34,779 nt of DNA, taken from the IMG/VR virus record IMGVR_UViG_3300025815_003005, positions 1 to 34,779 of that record; one strand, written 5' to 3'. The position numbers and the translations under genes are program-made. Positions 6,532 to 15,700 of the stretch are shown here, one piece after another. Below the pieces are notes generated by a model that did not search any database, was not told the origin of the DNA, and worked only from the letters and a program-made list of their open reading frames with translations. Within the stretch, counting starts at the first letter, position 1. Each line of letters opens with the position of its first letter. The stretch is from a virus.

Positions 6532-8457
6532 ATGACCCTGCTTACTGATGAATTTGTAGCCTCTTACGCCCTAAAGACGCCCCCGTGGGGTTTCAATGGA
6601 ATGGGTGAAATCGTTTACCTGCGTACCTATTCTCGCCCTAAGGAAAACGGCGAGATCGAGACATGGCCCGAGACAGTCCAACGTGTCATCAACGGCGCCA
6701 TCGAAATCGGCGTTCCATACACCCAGAAGGAAGCCGAAACACTTTTCGACCACATGTTCAACCTGCGCTGCTCGTTCTCTGGTCGCGCCCTCTGGCAATT
6801 GGGAACACCTCTGGTTCAGCAGTTCAATGCTGCGTCGCTGAACAACTGCTACTTCATCAACATTGAGACCATCGAAGACTTTGAATTCCTGTTCGACCAT
6901 CTCATGCTCGGTGGGGGCGTCGGGTTCTCTGTGGAGCGATCCAAAATCCACGAACTGCCCAAGGTGAAGTCTGGGGTCAGCATCACTCATGAAAAAACGA
7001 ACGACGCTGACATCATCGTCCCCGACTCTCGTCAGGGCTGGTCACGTCTCGTTCACTCCGTGCTGAAGTCGTACTTCTACACGGGCAAATCGTTCTCTTA
7101 CTCCACTTTGCTCATCCGTGAGTACGGCGCTCCGTTGAAGAAGTTCGGCGGCACAGCGTCAGGTCCGGGCGCCCTCATCGACGGTATCGAAGACATCTGC
7201 AAAGTGCTGGAAAATCGGGCTGGCAAAAAGTTGCGTTCAATCGACGTGCTCGATATTTGCAACATCATCGGTCGTATCGTTGTCTCTGGTTCTTCTCGCC
7301 GTTCAGCGCAGATCGCAATTGGTGACCCTGACGACGTGTTGTTCCTTCGAGCCAAGAACTGGGCGAGCGGTGAGATTCCAGCGTGGCGCGCCAACTCGAA
7401 CAACTCGATTTATGCCGACTCGTGGGACGAGATCATGCCCGAAGTCTGGGGCGGCTACGACGGCTCTGGAGAGCCCTACGGCCTCGTTAACCGCAAGTTG
7501 GCCCGCAGGTACGGGCGTCTCGGAGAGAAGCGCACAGACAACTCCATTGAGGGCTACAACCCTTGTGCGGAGATCGCGCTGGGGGATGGTGAATCTTGCA
7601 ACCTCTCAACGATTTTCTTGCCAAACGTCGAGTCATTGAAGCAGATGAAAGAGATTTCCCGTCTTCTTTACATGTGCCAAAAGCAGATCACCCGTCTCGA
7701 ATACCCTTACGAGAAGACAACGAAAATTGTTCGCAAGAACGCTCGCTTGGGGCAGTCAATCACAGGCGTTCTGCAGGCTTCGACCGAGCAGTTGTCGTGG
7801 ATGGACCCGACGTATGTTGCTCTGCGTGAGTTGGATGAGAAGTATTCGACAGAACACGATTTCCCGGAAAGTGTTCGTTTGACAACCGTTCAGCCTTCAG
7901 GGACGTTGGCTCTTCTTCCGGGTGTTACCCCGGGCGTGCATCCTGCGTTCGCCCGCCACTACATCCGCCGAGTTCGGTTCGGTTCCTCTGATCCGCTTGT
8001 TGATGCATGTCGTCGTCGTGGCTACAACGTCCAGTTCGATGTGGGTATTGATGGTCGTGAAGACCGCACCCGGTATGTTGTCGAATTCCCCTGTGAATCG
8101 CCAGCAGACGCCGTTCTGGCCGCCGATATGACGGCTGTGGACCAGTTGGAGTGGGTCAAGCGTATGCAGACGGAGTGGGCAGATAACGCTGTGTCCGTGA
8201 CTGTCTACTACCGCTTGCACGAACTGGATGAGATCAAAGAGTGGCTGTCCAAGAACTATACGAACGGCTTGAAGTCGGTGTCGTTCTTGCTTCACTCCGA
8301 TCACAACTTCCCGATGCCTCCGTACGAGGAGTGCACTGAGGAGGAGTATCAGAAGATGCTGTCGAAGATCGATTTCACCGTTCCGTTGGTGCAGTCGTCG
8401 TTCACTGATGAGGTGGTTATGGACGATTGTGCGACGGGAGCGTGCCCGATCAAATAG
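6532..8457 (+). CDS. nrdJ: Adenosylcobalamin-dependent (class II) ribonucleotide reductase
   Basis: This 641-residue enzyme reduces ribonucleotides to deoxyribonucleotides, supplying DNA precursors. It resembles the monomeric triphosphate-reductase type: PPWGFNGMGEIVYLRTYSR near residue 17, C106 in LNNCYF and C356 in GESCNLS as the active-site disulfide pair, and NPCAEI (343-348) with thiyl-radical C345 and E347. The phosphate-binding loop QPSGTLALLPG lies further on, and the redox-shuttling C-terminal pair is C633/C638 in CATGACPIK. All key residues are present. The ATG at 6532 follows GGAG (6522-6525) by 6 nt and is preferred to an in-frame GTG at 6484. The enzyme needs cobalamin but no oxygen-dependent radical subunit, so it works with or without air. 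The 88-bp leader is too short for a full cobalamin riboswitch. Its 3' end overlaps the convergent gene by 8 bp. Confidence 0.95.
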   Translation: MTLLTDEFVASYALKTPPWGFNGMGEIVYLRTYSRPKENGEIETWPETVQRVINGAIEIGVPYTQKEAETLFDHMFNLRCSFSGRALWQLGTPLVQQFNAASLNNCYFINIETIEDFEFLFDHLMLGGGVGFSVERSKIHELPKVKSGVSITHEKTNDADIIVPDSRQGWSRLVHSVLKSYFYTGKSFSYSTLLIREYGAPLKKFGGTASGPGALIDGIEDICKVLENRAGKKLRSIDVLDICNIIGRIVVSGSSRRSAQIAIGDPDDVLFLRAKNWASGEIPAWRANSNNSIYADSWDEIMPEVWGGYDGSGEPYGLVNRKLARRYGRLGEKRTDNSIEGYNPCAEIALGDGESCNLSTIFLPNVESLKQMKEISRLLYMCQKQITRLEYPYEKTTKIVRKNARLGQSITGVLQASTEQLSWMDPTYVALRELDEKYSTEHDFPESVRLTTVQPSGTLALLPGVTPGVHPAFARHYIRRVRFGSSDPLVDACRRRGYNVQFDVGIDGREDRTRYVVEFPCESPADAVLAADMTAVDQLEWVKRMQTEWADNAVSVTVYYRLHELDEIKEWLSKNYTNGLKSVSFLLHSDHNFPMPPYEECTEEEYQKMLSKIDFTVPLVQSSFTDEVVMDDCATGACPIK

Positions 8458-8722
8458 TTCGGTGGGCGTCTTTCACCATCTGTGGTTTGGTCTGTGCGGT
8501 GGCAAGAAGAATTCCTTGTTCACCGCAAGACCAGCACTCAGGGCCATCTATCCAGTAGACCTCGCATGGGTAGCACCCGTATACGTCGGAGGTCAACGGC
8601 ATCAGCGAGATAATTTTCACGTTTTCTCGTAGCCGTTTAATCATGATCGCCTTTTTCGGCGTTCCGTCCAACTCCCACTCCATGTCGCTGGGATCAACCC
8701 ACCAGCCGGGAGTGTCGCTCAT
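8450..8722 (-). CDS. Small protein with CX2C...CX2C zinc ribbon
   Basis: This 90-residue protein is convergent with, and 8 bp overlapping, the reductase gene. C50/C53 (GCYPC) and C63/C66 (CWSCG), nine residues apart, have zinc-ribbon geometry. The N-terminus is Trp-rich (GWWVDPSDMEWELDG). The ATG at 8720-8722 shares one base with the stop of the nuclease gene (TAATG), so it is translated with it. No family is recognised. Such small zinc-ribbon proteins near phage replication genes are often regulators, but nothing here shows that. Confidence 0.72.
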   Translation of the reverse strand: MSDTPGWWVDPSDMEWELDGTPKKAIMIKRLRENVKIISLMPLTSDVYGCYPCEVYWIDGPECWSCGEQGILLATAQTKPQMVKDAHRTI

Positions 8723-9078
8723 TATCGCTTGCCGCCAAAGTACTCAACTGCGTGGCCGCTGTCAACGAGTTGTTCGTTGAGGCAGACTTCTAGGCTCATG
8801 TCGGCGAAAATATTTGCGAGGATCCGCCCGTACTTTCCCTTTGCATCTTTGTACGTCTGTACGTAAACCTCTGGGTGGCCATCAAACCAGTCCTGCACGT
8901 ACGCTTTTGCGGCTAAACCTTTTTCTTTTTCTTTAAGGTCTTTGGTGCGGGATTCTGGAGCATTAACTCCGAGGAGACGGACCCGGCAAGAGTAATGAAT
9001 GTCAAAGCCGAGGTCGAGAATCAAATCAACAGTATCTCCGTCTACGACACGCTCAACTTTGGCTCTGTACGTGAACAT
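8722..9078 (-). CDS. Staphylococcal-nuclease-like (thermonuclease) protein
   Basis: This 118-residue protein is a compact OB-fold nuclease of the SNase family. It has VVDGDTVDL at residues 11-19, with D13 and D15 for calcium, RLLGVNAPE at 34-42, with catalytic R34 and E42, and YGRIL at 83-87, with catalytic R85. All positions known to matter in the Staphylococcus enzyme have counterparts. These enzymes cut DNA and RNA with Ca2+. There is no signal peptide, so it should act in the cytoplasm, perhaps on host nucleic acid. It starts at ATG 9076-9078 in a TGATG junction with the preceding small gene. Confidence 0.9.
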   Translation of the reverse strand: MFTYRAKVERVVDGDTVDLILDLGFDIHYSCRVRLLGVNAPESRTKDLKEKEKGLAAKAYVQDWFDGHPEVYVQTYKDAKGKYGRILANIFADMSLEVCLNEQLVDSGHAVEYFGGKR

Positions 9079-9251
9079 CAGTTTCCTGATTCATCTACGT
9101 ATCGAAGCGCTTGCTTTTTTCTTTCAATTCTGACGTGCTTGTCATCCTCGGTTGCAAGATCTTCGAGTTCTTCTGCTGAGCCACGGAAATCTTTGCCGTA
9201 TCGGCGGTACTCTTCCCAGTAATCGTTGTCGGCGTTGCTGTTCTTTGCCAC
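9078..9251 (-). CDS. Small charged protein, 57 residues
   Basis: The frame runs from GTG 9249-9251 to a TGA sharing one base with the nuclease start. The product is highly charged and helical (DYWEEYRRYGKDFRG, then KHVRIERKKQALRYVDE). There is no cysteine, membrane segment or known motif. It begins 24 bp past the capsid-gene terminator and is the first gene of the nuclease cluster. The ribosome site is weak. The overlap with the nuclease gene and the coding-like composition support it. Confidence 0.6.
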   Translation of the reverse strand: MAKNSNADNDYWEEYRRYGKDFRGSAEELEDLATEDDKHVRIERKKQALRYVDESGN

Positions 9252-9274
9252 AACACTATTTTACACAAAGGAAA

Positions 9275-9300
9275 AGCCCCCGGGTTTTACCCCGGGGGCT
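9275..9300 (-). terminator. Rho-independent terminator after the major capsid gene
   Basis: A perfect 10-bp GC-rich stem (AGCCCCCGGG at 9275-9284, CCCGGGGGCT at 9291-9300) with a 6-nt loop is followed, in leftward transcription, by TTTTCCTTT. It lies 40 bp below the capsid stop codon and should end the abundant capsid mRNA. A weaker 5-bp hairpin (9309-9323) precedes it. Confidence 0.9.
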
Positions 9301-9340
9301 GATCCGTAGCGGTTATTCACCGCCAAGTATGTTCCCTAGA

Positions 9341-10675
9341 TCAGGGAGCGACCGGGCCGCCGTTGGTGAAGTCAATCTTCACGAAGGCCTCCGGACGCTT
9401 GACCGCGAGGGCCAGACGCTGCTCAGCGAGCACGACGATCGCGTTGCGAACGAAGAAGTCCGAGTGCTGCTCGGAGATCCGGATGTTCGCCTGCTCACGG
9501 TCGTACAACTGGGCGCCGGTACCGAACGCACCGACGAGAGCGGTGCCCTCGCTGATGGCCGGGGTCTCGACGACCGGCATGCGCCACACGCGAGGCTCGC
9601 CACCAAGGGCGACCGACACGGCGACGAGGTACTGGCCGTTGCTGTCCTTCGTCAACTCGATGTCCTCCCAGTCGTTCGGGTGAAGAACGACACCGGTCGG
9701 CTCGTAGTAGGCGAGGAACGCGAGGGTAGCGGCGCGACGAATCGCGTCAGCCTTGGTGTCCGGAACCGGGGTCAGAGCGCCGTCGCTCCAGTCATAGGTC
9801 TGGATGCCCGTGGTCTGAAGGACGCCGGTCAGGTTCTCACCAGTGCCGTCACCGTCGAGGATCTGAGCGTCCTCCTGAAGACGGAGGCCGTACATCAACT
9901 CGTTGTCGATGATCGAACGCAACTGCGGCTCGTCGGCGAGCACGTTGCGGTGAGCAGCCTCCCAGTGCGCGATGGTCCGAACGGGGGCCTGCACGCCCTC
10001 GAAGGTCATCGTCGACTGCGGCTTGGCGCCGAAGACGGGGTTGCCACCCTCAGTGCCACGCTCCGCGACGGTCGCCGCGTTGTTGGTGAAGCCGGTCATG
10101 CGGAAGTACTCGATGATCGCAGCCGAGGTGGTGCGAACCGGGAACAGGTCACGGACGCGCTTGGTGCGCTGCGGCGGGATCACGATCGGATCGCGCTGGA
10201 TCGAACCAAACTGACCCGGGGTGCCGGAAGGCATGGCCGAGTAGATGTCCTTGACGTTGTAACCGTTAGCGGTGGTGAGAGCACCCTTGTACTGGAACGG
10301 CGAGTGCATGTTCGCACCGTTCTTGCCGCCCTGAAGGCTCTTGAACTCTTCCGACTCAAGGAAGGCCTCGCCCACGGTGCCGAACTTGTGAGCGACCTCT
10401 TCGCGAACCGACTCGAAAGCGGCAGCCTTGGCGGCAACGCTCTCGTCGGCCTGCGAGGAACCCCACTGGTCGACCTCGTTGAGGCTCTCAAGGCCAGCGA
10501 TGAGGCTCTTGATTTCCTTGATGTCCTTCATGTTCTGGTCGAAAGCGGACTTCTGCGCGGCGTCAACGACGACCACGCCTTCCTCGACCTTGAACGAATC
10601 GGCGATCGCCTTGTTTTCGGCGGTCTTCTCTTGGAGCGCGGACTGCAACTCCTTGATGCGGCTGGTATCTGCCAT
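9341..10675 (-). CDS. Major capsid protein, HK97 fold
   Basis: This 444-residue protein forms the head shell. The first 75 or so residues are a charged coiled coil (IKELQSALQEKTAENKAIADS), like the scaffold or delta domain of HK97 gp5-type proteins. The remainder has the expected features: an acidic N-arm, RDLFPVRTTSAAIIEYFRMTG at about 179-199, a beta-rich P-domain, an A-domain with PTGVVLHPNDWEDIEL, and the ending LAEQRLALAVKRPEAFVKI, typical of phage_capsid family proteins. GGGAGAAG lies just before the ATG, a strong ribosome site. Codons end mainly in C or G, more than in neighbouring genes, as expected for the most expressed protein. No classical prohead protease gene lies beside it. A terminator follows it and a 133-bp leader precedes it. 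Confidence 0.93.
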   Translation of the reverse strand: MADTSRIKELQSALQEKTAENKAIADSFKVEEGVVVVDAAQKSAFDQNMKDIKEIKSLIAGLESLNEVDQWGSSQADESVAAKAAAFESVREEVAHKFGTVGEAFLESEEFKSLQGGKNGANMHSPFQYKGALTTANGYNVKDIYSAMPSGTPGQFGSIQRDPIVIPPQRTKRVRDLFPVRTTSAAIIEYFRMTGFTNNAATVAERGTEGGNPVFGAKPQSTMTFEGVQAPVRTIAHWEAAHRNVLADEPQLRSIIDNELMYGLRLQEDAQILDGDGTGENLTGVLQTTGIQTYDWSDGALTPVPDTKADAIRRAATLAFLAYYEPTGVVLHPNDWEDIELTKDSNGQYLVAVSVALGGEPRVWRMPVVETPAISEGTALVGAFGTGAQLYDREQANIRISEQHSDFFVRNAIVVLAEQRLALAVKRPEAFVKIDFTNGGPVAP

Positions 10676-10743
10676 GTTGATCTTCTCCCTGTGATGAAGA
10701 TTTTTAAAGATGGATGGTTTTACAGCGCTAGGTAAGCACCCGC

Positions 10744-10772
10744 CCTATCACATCTAATTTACAACATGTCAG
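10744..10772 (-). promoter_or_regulatory. Possible promoter ahead of the capsid gene
   Basis: In the 133-bp gap upstream of the capsid gene, leftward CTGACA (5 of 6 to the sigma-70/SigA -35 box) is followed after 17 bp by GATAGG (3 of 6 to TATAAT). The gap is the longest intergenic stretch in the late region, and the capsid gene needs high expression, but the -10 match is poor and this is only a candidate. Confidence 0.25.
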
Positions 10773-10808
10773 TGTTATGTATGGGAACAACCGTACTTTT
10801 TTGGGTAT

Positions 10809-12428
10809 TTAATTTTCGGGTGTTCTGGACTGAGATTGCCAATATCCCAGCACTTGTTGGGCCCCACGGGCTCCAAAGAAGGCAGAAAATGCCTCATCGT
10901 CATTGATTTCGAACTCGCCATCAGGGGTGCGTTTTGCAATCAGTGAGGGTGGTTGAACGTTGTTGTTCCACAAGTAAAATTCGTCATATAGCCCGCTGGT
11001 GATCTGGCGCGGAACGATTGCACGCATTTCTCCTGCGATTTGGCTACCGAAATGGCCGGGAAGAACAGGTCCGCCTTGTTCCCTGTTTCTAGCGTTGCGT
11101 TCGGCAAGACGTTTGTCGGCAACGTCATCTGGGATGTACACAAAATGGCCAGCAGTGCTGTATCCGTTATTGCGTGCCCACTGCAAGTGCTCAGTACGCT
11201 TACCGGTGCCAGTCACAACGATGTCAGTGCCTAAATCCCGTGCGGAATCCATGGTTTTGTCAGTTGCTTGACGTGATGCTTCATGCACCAAACTGGCGCC
11301 TCGACCGTTGTCGTAGCCCTCTAGACCTTTCTTGATCTCGTCGGGATCAATAACGGCAGCCGCATTCGAATCGGGAACGTTCAGCGTTCCGTCTTCCATC
11401 AACGTGGTTTTTCCAGCACCTGTTGTTCCGCCGACAAAATGCACTTTTCGTGATCCGGGTGGCTTGTTGCGGTGCTGCGGTTCGACTTTGTCCAAGATTT
11501 TCTTTGCAGCGGTTCGTCCACCAGCACCGATACGCGAGTGCCGCATTCCGTCCTGAATTTCGGCGAAGCGAGCCCGGTTTTCTGGGGTGATCCCTGAAAG
11601 GACAGACGCGGGTGCTTCACGCATGTAACCCGGATCGTCTTGAAGCACCGAGTTCCACAATTTCGTGTGCTTTTTCAGATCGAAAGCACTTGGAGCCTTT
11701 GGGGTCACAGGACGCTGGAAAGCGCTTCCGTCCTGAACCATGCCGTCGTTGTCACCATCAACAGCATTCGGATCGAAGCGTTGAGCCCGCCGACCCAACG
11801 ATTTGCCATTGAGTTCTTCGTGCAGGGAAACCTTGCGTTTGTAACGCTTGCGCGTCCTCAGGAACTCTTCTTCAACGAGACGGCGCGCTTCTTGACGAGC
11901 CAACCTCGCCTGATAACGACGTCCCAGAGCAGTAGTCCCTGTCCGGCGTGCGTAGTCGGTGATGTTGCTGCACGGCGTCCAGACAGTTGTTCCGTTTCGT
12001 GAACGACGCCGAGCGACACCAATGCATCCCAATTGGCGGGCGCGCCTGCGTGCGGATCTGATGTCGGTGAAAACATCTTCGTCGCCTTCGTGTGGGATGG
12101 CTGAAGCCGCTTTGCCTACGGATCCAGAAACAAGGCCTCCGCCGGGGATGGTGTCAATCGACGCAACTCCGCGTTCGCCAAGTTTTTCCCACGTCTTCTT
12201 GTTTTTCTTCTTTTTGCGACGGCCTTTGCGTTCACGGACGCTTTGGAAATCATGCATTCGGGAAAGAACCGATTTTTCTTCCCGTTCTTCCTCAGCCTCA
12301 AGGCGTTCGTATTCTTCGTGGGTTTCGCACGCCATCCAGCCGCCGTCGGGGTGCTTGTGCGCGCCAGAACAGCCAAGTTCTTGTGCTCTCCGCAAAGCGG
12401 AAGCCTTGTCCTTGGCCTCCCCTGACAT
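10809..12428 (-). CDS. Head-region protein with zeta-toxin-type kinase domain
   Basis: This is a 539-residue multidomain protein. A duplicated cysteine module comes first: LGCSGAHKHPDGGWMAC (18-34) and LGCIG...WTPC (133-153), followed each time by a tyrosine-containing helix. Residues 71-78 are very basic (RKKKKNKK). Next is an Asp-rich box with RFDPNAVDGDNDGMVQDG (217-234) followed by a Pro-rich joint. The C-terminus, from about 325, is a P-loop domain: Walker A GGTTGAGKT (333-341), DPDE (361-364) and GHFVYIPDDVADKRLAERN. This matches zeta-toxin/UDP-GlcNAc kinases and their phosphotransferase relatives. An antitoxin gene is not seen. It stands directly upstream of the capsid gene and shares the Asp-rich box with two other giant proteins here, so it may be packaged in the head. 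Kinase fold likely; substrate unknown. Confidence 0.8.
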   Translation of the reverse strand: MSGEAKDKASALRRAQELGCSGAHKHPDGGWMACETHEEYERLEAEEEREEKSVLSRMHDFQSVRERKGRRKKKKNKKTWEKLGERGVASIDTIPGGGLVSGSVGKAASAIPHEGDEDVFTDIRSARRRARQLGCIGVARRRSRNGTTVWTPCSNITDYARRTGTTALGRRYQARLARQEARRLVEEEFLRTRKRYKRKVSLHEELNGKSLGRRAQRFDPNAVDGDNDGMVQDGSAFQRPVTPKAPSAFDLKKHTKLWNSVLQDDPGYMREAPASVLSGITPENRARFAEIQDGMRHSRIGAGGRTAAKKILDKVEPQHRNKPPGSRKVHFVGGTTGAGKTTLMEDGTLNVPDSNAAAVIDPDEIKKGLEGYDNGRGASLVHEASRQATDKTMDSARDLGTDIVVTGTGKRTEHLQWARNNGYSTAGHFVYIPDDVADKRLAERNARNREQGGPVLPGHFGSQIAGEMRAIVPRQITSGLYDEFYLWNNNVQPPSLIAKRTPDGEFEINDDEAFSAFFGARGAQQVLGYWQSQSRTPEN

Positions 12429-12429
12429 G

Positions 12430-12762
12430 TCAGTCCTTGTACTGGCTCAAAAACTGTGGTGCGATAACGACGAGATTGTCGTCTCCCATGGACATGTCGG
12501 CAAGTTCCGCTGCGGCCTGCTGCGCCTCGAAAGCACCTTCAACCGTTGTCCCATAACGCTTCTGGTACATCTCGGCATCTTCGATTTCCTCGGCGAACTC
12601 CTCACCGATTTTCTCGAAGTCTTCGACGCTCTCAGCCTCACGCACCTTCATAAGGAAATCTTTATGAACGTCCTCATCGAGTGAGAACGGAGGGTACGAG
12701 GCGACCAGAGACATCTTGTTGTGCATCTCTGCAAACGCTGTGGGGTCTTTTTCTTCAGCCAT
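12430..12762 (-). CDS. Small acidic hypothetical protein
   Basis: This 110-residue protein is strongly acidic and almost entirely helical (VREAESVEDFEKIGEEFAEE), with no cysteine. The ATG at 12760-12762 follows TTAGGATTTAAGC. It lies 1 bp before the zeta-kinase gene and 14 bp after the 1733-residue gene. The size and charge are compatible with a chaperone, scaffold or inhibitor for the large basic neighbours, but there is no motif to prove it. Confidence 0.72.
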   Translation of the reverse strand: MAEEKDPTAFAEMHNKMSLVASYPPFSLDEDVHKDFLMKVREAESVEDFEKIGEEFAEEIEDAEMYQKRYGTTVEGAFEAQQAAAELADMSMGDDNLVVIAPQFLSQYKD

Positions 12763-12776
12763 GCTTAAATCCTAAC

Positions 12777-15700
12777 TTATGGGAACTTAACCCCATCGCC
12801 CTCTTTGGCCTTGCTCAACATCTGGCTGGCTTCTCCGCCGCTGATTGCGCTAGCGGTATCAGCCACAGCAACCGTTCCACGGTTGTGTACGAGGGTTACG
12901 CCGTTGTGCTCGACATAGTCGTAGCCAAGGAATGCGGCGTAATAGCCAGAGTCGAGACGGGTGAGGTCTTGGAGGTACTCGAACGAATCCCATGCGTCGG
13001 ATCGGCCAGCATCATCCGGCTTCATTCCGGCATACATGTCTAGCCACTGGCTATAAATCTGACCCATTTCGCTTTCCAAAAGACCAGCGACTCCAAGACG
13101 CTCTTCCGCTTCTTTGATGCGGGTACGAATCTGAGTGACGGCGTTTGCGGGATCTTCGCCTTTCAGCGCGCCATCTCCCAATTCGGCCATCAGAGCAGAC
13201 AGTTCCTTGCGGAGAGTGTTGTGCTTGTCTTTGATGCTTTCGATGTCTCGGCCGCTGATCTTTCGTCCGTTGGGGTCGACGAACCCGACCATGCCTTTGC
13301 CGTATCCACCCCAGTGTCCGCTTCCTTCAGGAGCCCAATATTCACCGGTGCCGTAGGCGCGTCGATGCGGGTCTGAAATGAAGCGAGAGTCGCGGTCTTC
13401 ACGGTAAGCATCGGAGTACTGGTTGGCTGTTCCGTCTGGCCCAACACCACGGTGAAGTGGCTTCCAGCCTGCATCGAGGAGTGCTTGCACCTCGTCTTCT
13501 GAAAGGATTTCGGGGAGTGCGTTCATGTTGCCGTTTTCCCACAGGTCACGAAGGAAATCGTCCTTCGTTTCGCTGTTCCGCTCACCACGATCGCGTTCGT
13601 CCTTGAGGCGCTTCAGGCTGGACATGTGCTTGAGGAATTCTGCGTCAACGACTGGACGGCCGAGTTTGTCGCGCTTCAACGGGTGTGCTGAACGCTTCGC
13701 TTCAAGAGCCTCGCGAATCGACTTCTCGTTCCTTTCACCACGCAGACGTCGACGCAAACGACGCATCTGACGGGCAAGCCGGCGACGCAAACGAATTGTT
13801 TCAGCGAGGTCCACATCGGTGGCTCGACGTCCACCACGTCCCTGACGGCGGGCACGACGGTTTGCTCTACGCTGCGCCCTGCTGGGGTCTGGGTCAAGGA
13901 GACGGTCGAAAAGAGGACGGCGACGCTTGCCACGGCGACGGGCTGCTCGCTCAGACACGGTCTCGGCCGCACCCTGAGCAGAACCAAACGCCTCTTCGTT
14001 GAAGAACGTTGACTCGCCGGCACCGTCCAAAGCGGCAAGAGTTGGGATGCTCTTATCTTTGGATCGTGCCCGCTTCACGATTTCCTTGCGAGAAGGTTCG
14101 TGGAGGTGCTCGATGAAATCAAACTTGTTCGATTCACGCATGTTGTTGAGCGTCTTGATGTCGTTCAACTGTTTCTGGAAAGCCGCATGGGCCTCCTCGG
14201 TGATGTCGCCATCACGAAGCGCGTCGTCAAGCCGCTGCTGCATGCGAGGAATCAAGTCTGTGTCGATAGGGACACGCTTTCTTTCATCGAGAGACATGCC
14301 TTCGTAGCGCCCATCGTCTTCCATCGTGTTGCGGATGGGGCGGAACAGGCCGTTTTGTGTCATCGCCCAAGCCAACTGGCCTTCGCGCTCCTTGATCGCT
14401 TCGATCATTTTTTCGCGTTGTTCCGGCGTCAACTGCTCCATGATCTTGCCGTCACGGTCATCAACTTTCTTGATGCCGTTACGACCGGAGCCGAAGCGGC
14501 GACGGCCAGCACGCATGCCGCCTCCAAGTCCGGATGCGCCGGTGATTTCGTCCTGTGCGCCACGAATTCGTGAACGGCCACCGCGTGCACTTTGCATGCC
14601 GCCACCAGATGACACAACTGATGGCACGTTGCCAACCTTGCCGATGCCATCATTCTTGGCGTTCTTCTGCATGTCAGCCCAAGCGCCTTCGCCATAAACC
14701 TTTTCGACGCGCTTCTTGAGTTCACGAATGACTGACTGGTTGTTGCCCTGCTTCGGATGAAGCCCGAATTCGCGCGGAACAATCCCGCCACGCATAAGGC
14801 GCTCACCGAATTGCTGCTTCCATGAGTCAGGTTGGCGTTTCGCCCATTCATAGAAACGGTCAGGCGGAGCAAACCTGATGTTGCCATTTACCGGACCTTG
14901 CCAAACCCAGCCGTTCGCGGCCAGCATCTGCAAATCCTTACGGACATCCTTCATCGATTTCGGGATGTATGTTCCATAAGTTTTCGGGTTGCTTGAAGGC
15001 TGGCTAGGGGCGAGCGAGTTCGCAGTATCTCCGCCTCCACGGCTGGCCCGAAGACCGCCATTTCCGCTGATTTTCTGCACTCGTTCAATTGACGGTGCGT
15101 CTTCAAGGCCGCTGCTGTAAGTAATGCGGGTGCCGTTAGGCGTGTCCACGGTCAGCGTCTGAGTTCCTTCAAGAGACTCGCCCGGATCGTCGAAAGTATC
15201 TTCCGAATAAAACTCGTTGCGGTTGAATGTCCAGCGCGATCCCTCCATTGGCCCGTCAGGGAAAATGCCTTCTCTGACTTCGTCGCTTTCGCTGACGCGG
15301 GCGCCCCATGACGTGCGCTGTCCGGTTGGCCCTCCACGCGATTCGCCGGCGTCTTCGATCTCGCCCGGCCATTCAGCGGAGTCGTCATCGAACGGGAGAT
15401 CGTCGATGTATTTCTCCATCTCGGCGTACTCTTCATCGCTGACGCCCAGTTCGCGTGCTGCACGGGAGCGCAGGTCACGCTCCATCTCGTTCCGTTTTTC
15501 CGCCATCTGTTCTGGGGTCATTCGGCGTGAAGCCAAACCACCGCCACCTTCGAATCGGGATGGTGTGTCATCGGGGGAAATTGTGTCAAGGTCGCGCCAC
15601 TCCGACGTGCGGTTCATGTTGTCGTAGACGAGCGCGCGGTCTCCGTCGATTTCCTCAACGTTGTAGCGGGCTTCTGGTCCGAAGGATTCACCTGCCCGGA

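Noticed and set aside
9152-10735. A 527-codon open frame on the plus strand opposite the capsid gene
   Set aside because: It is the mirror of a strongly codon-biased gene: Arg, Val, Leu and Asp fill it, it has no domain, and the minus strand encodes a clear HK97 capsid protein with a good ribosome site.
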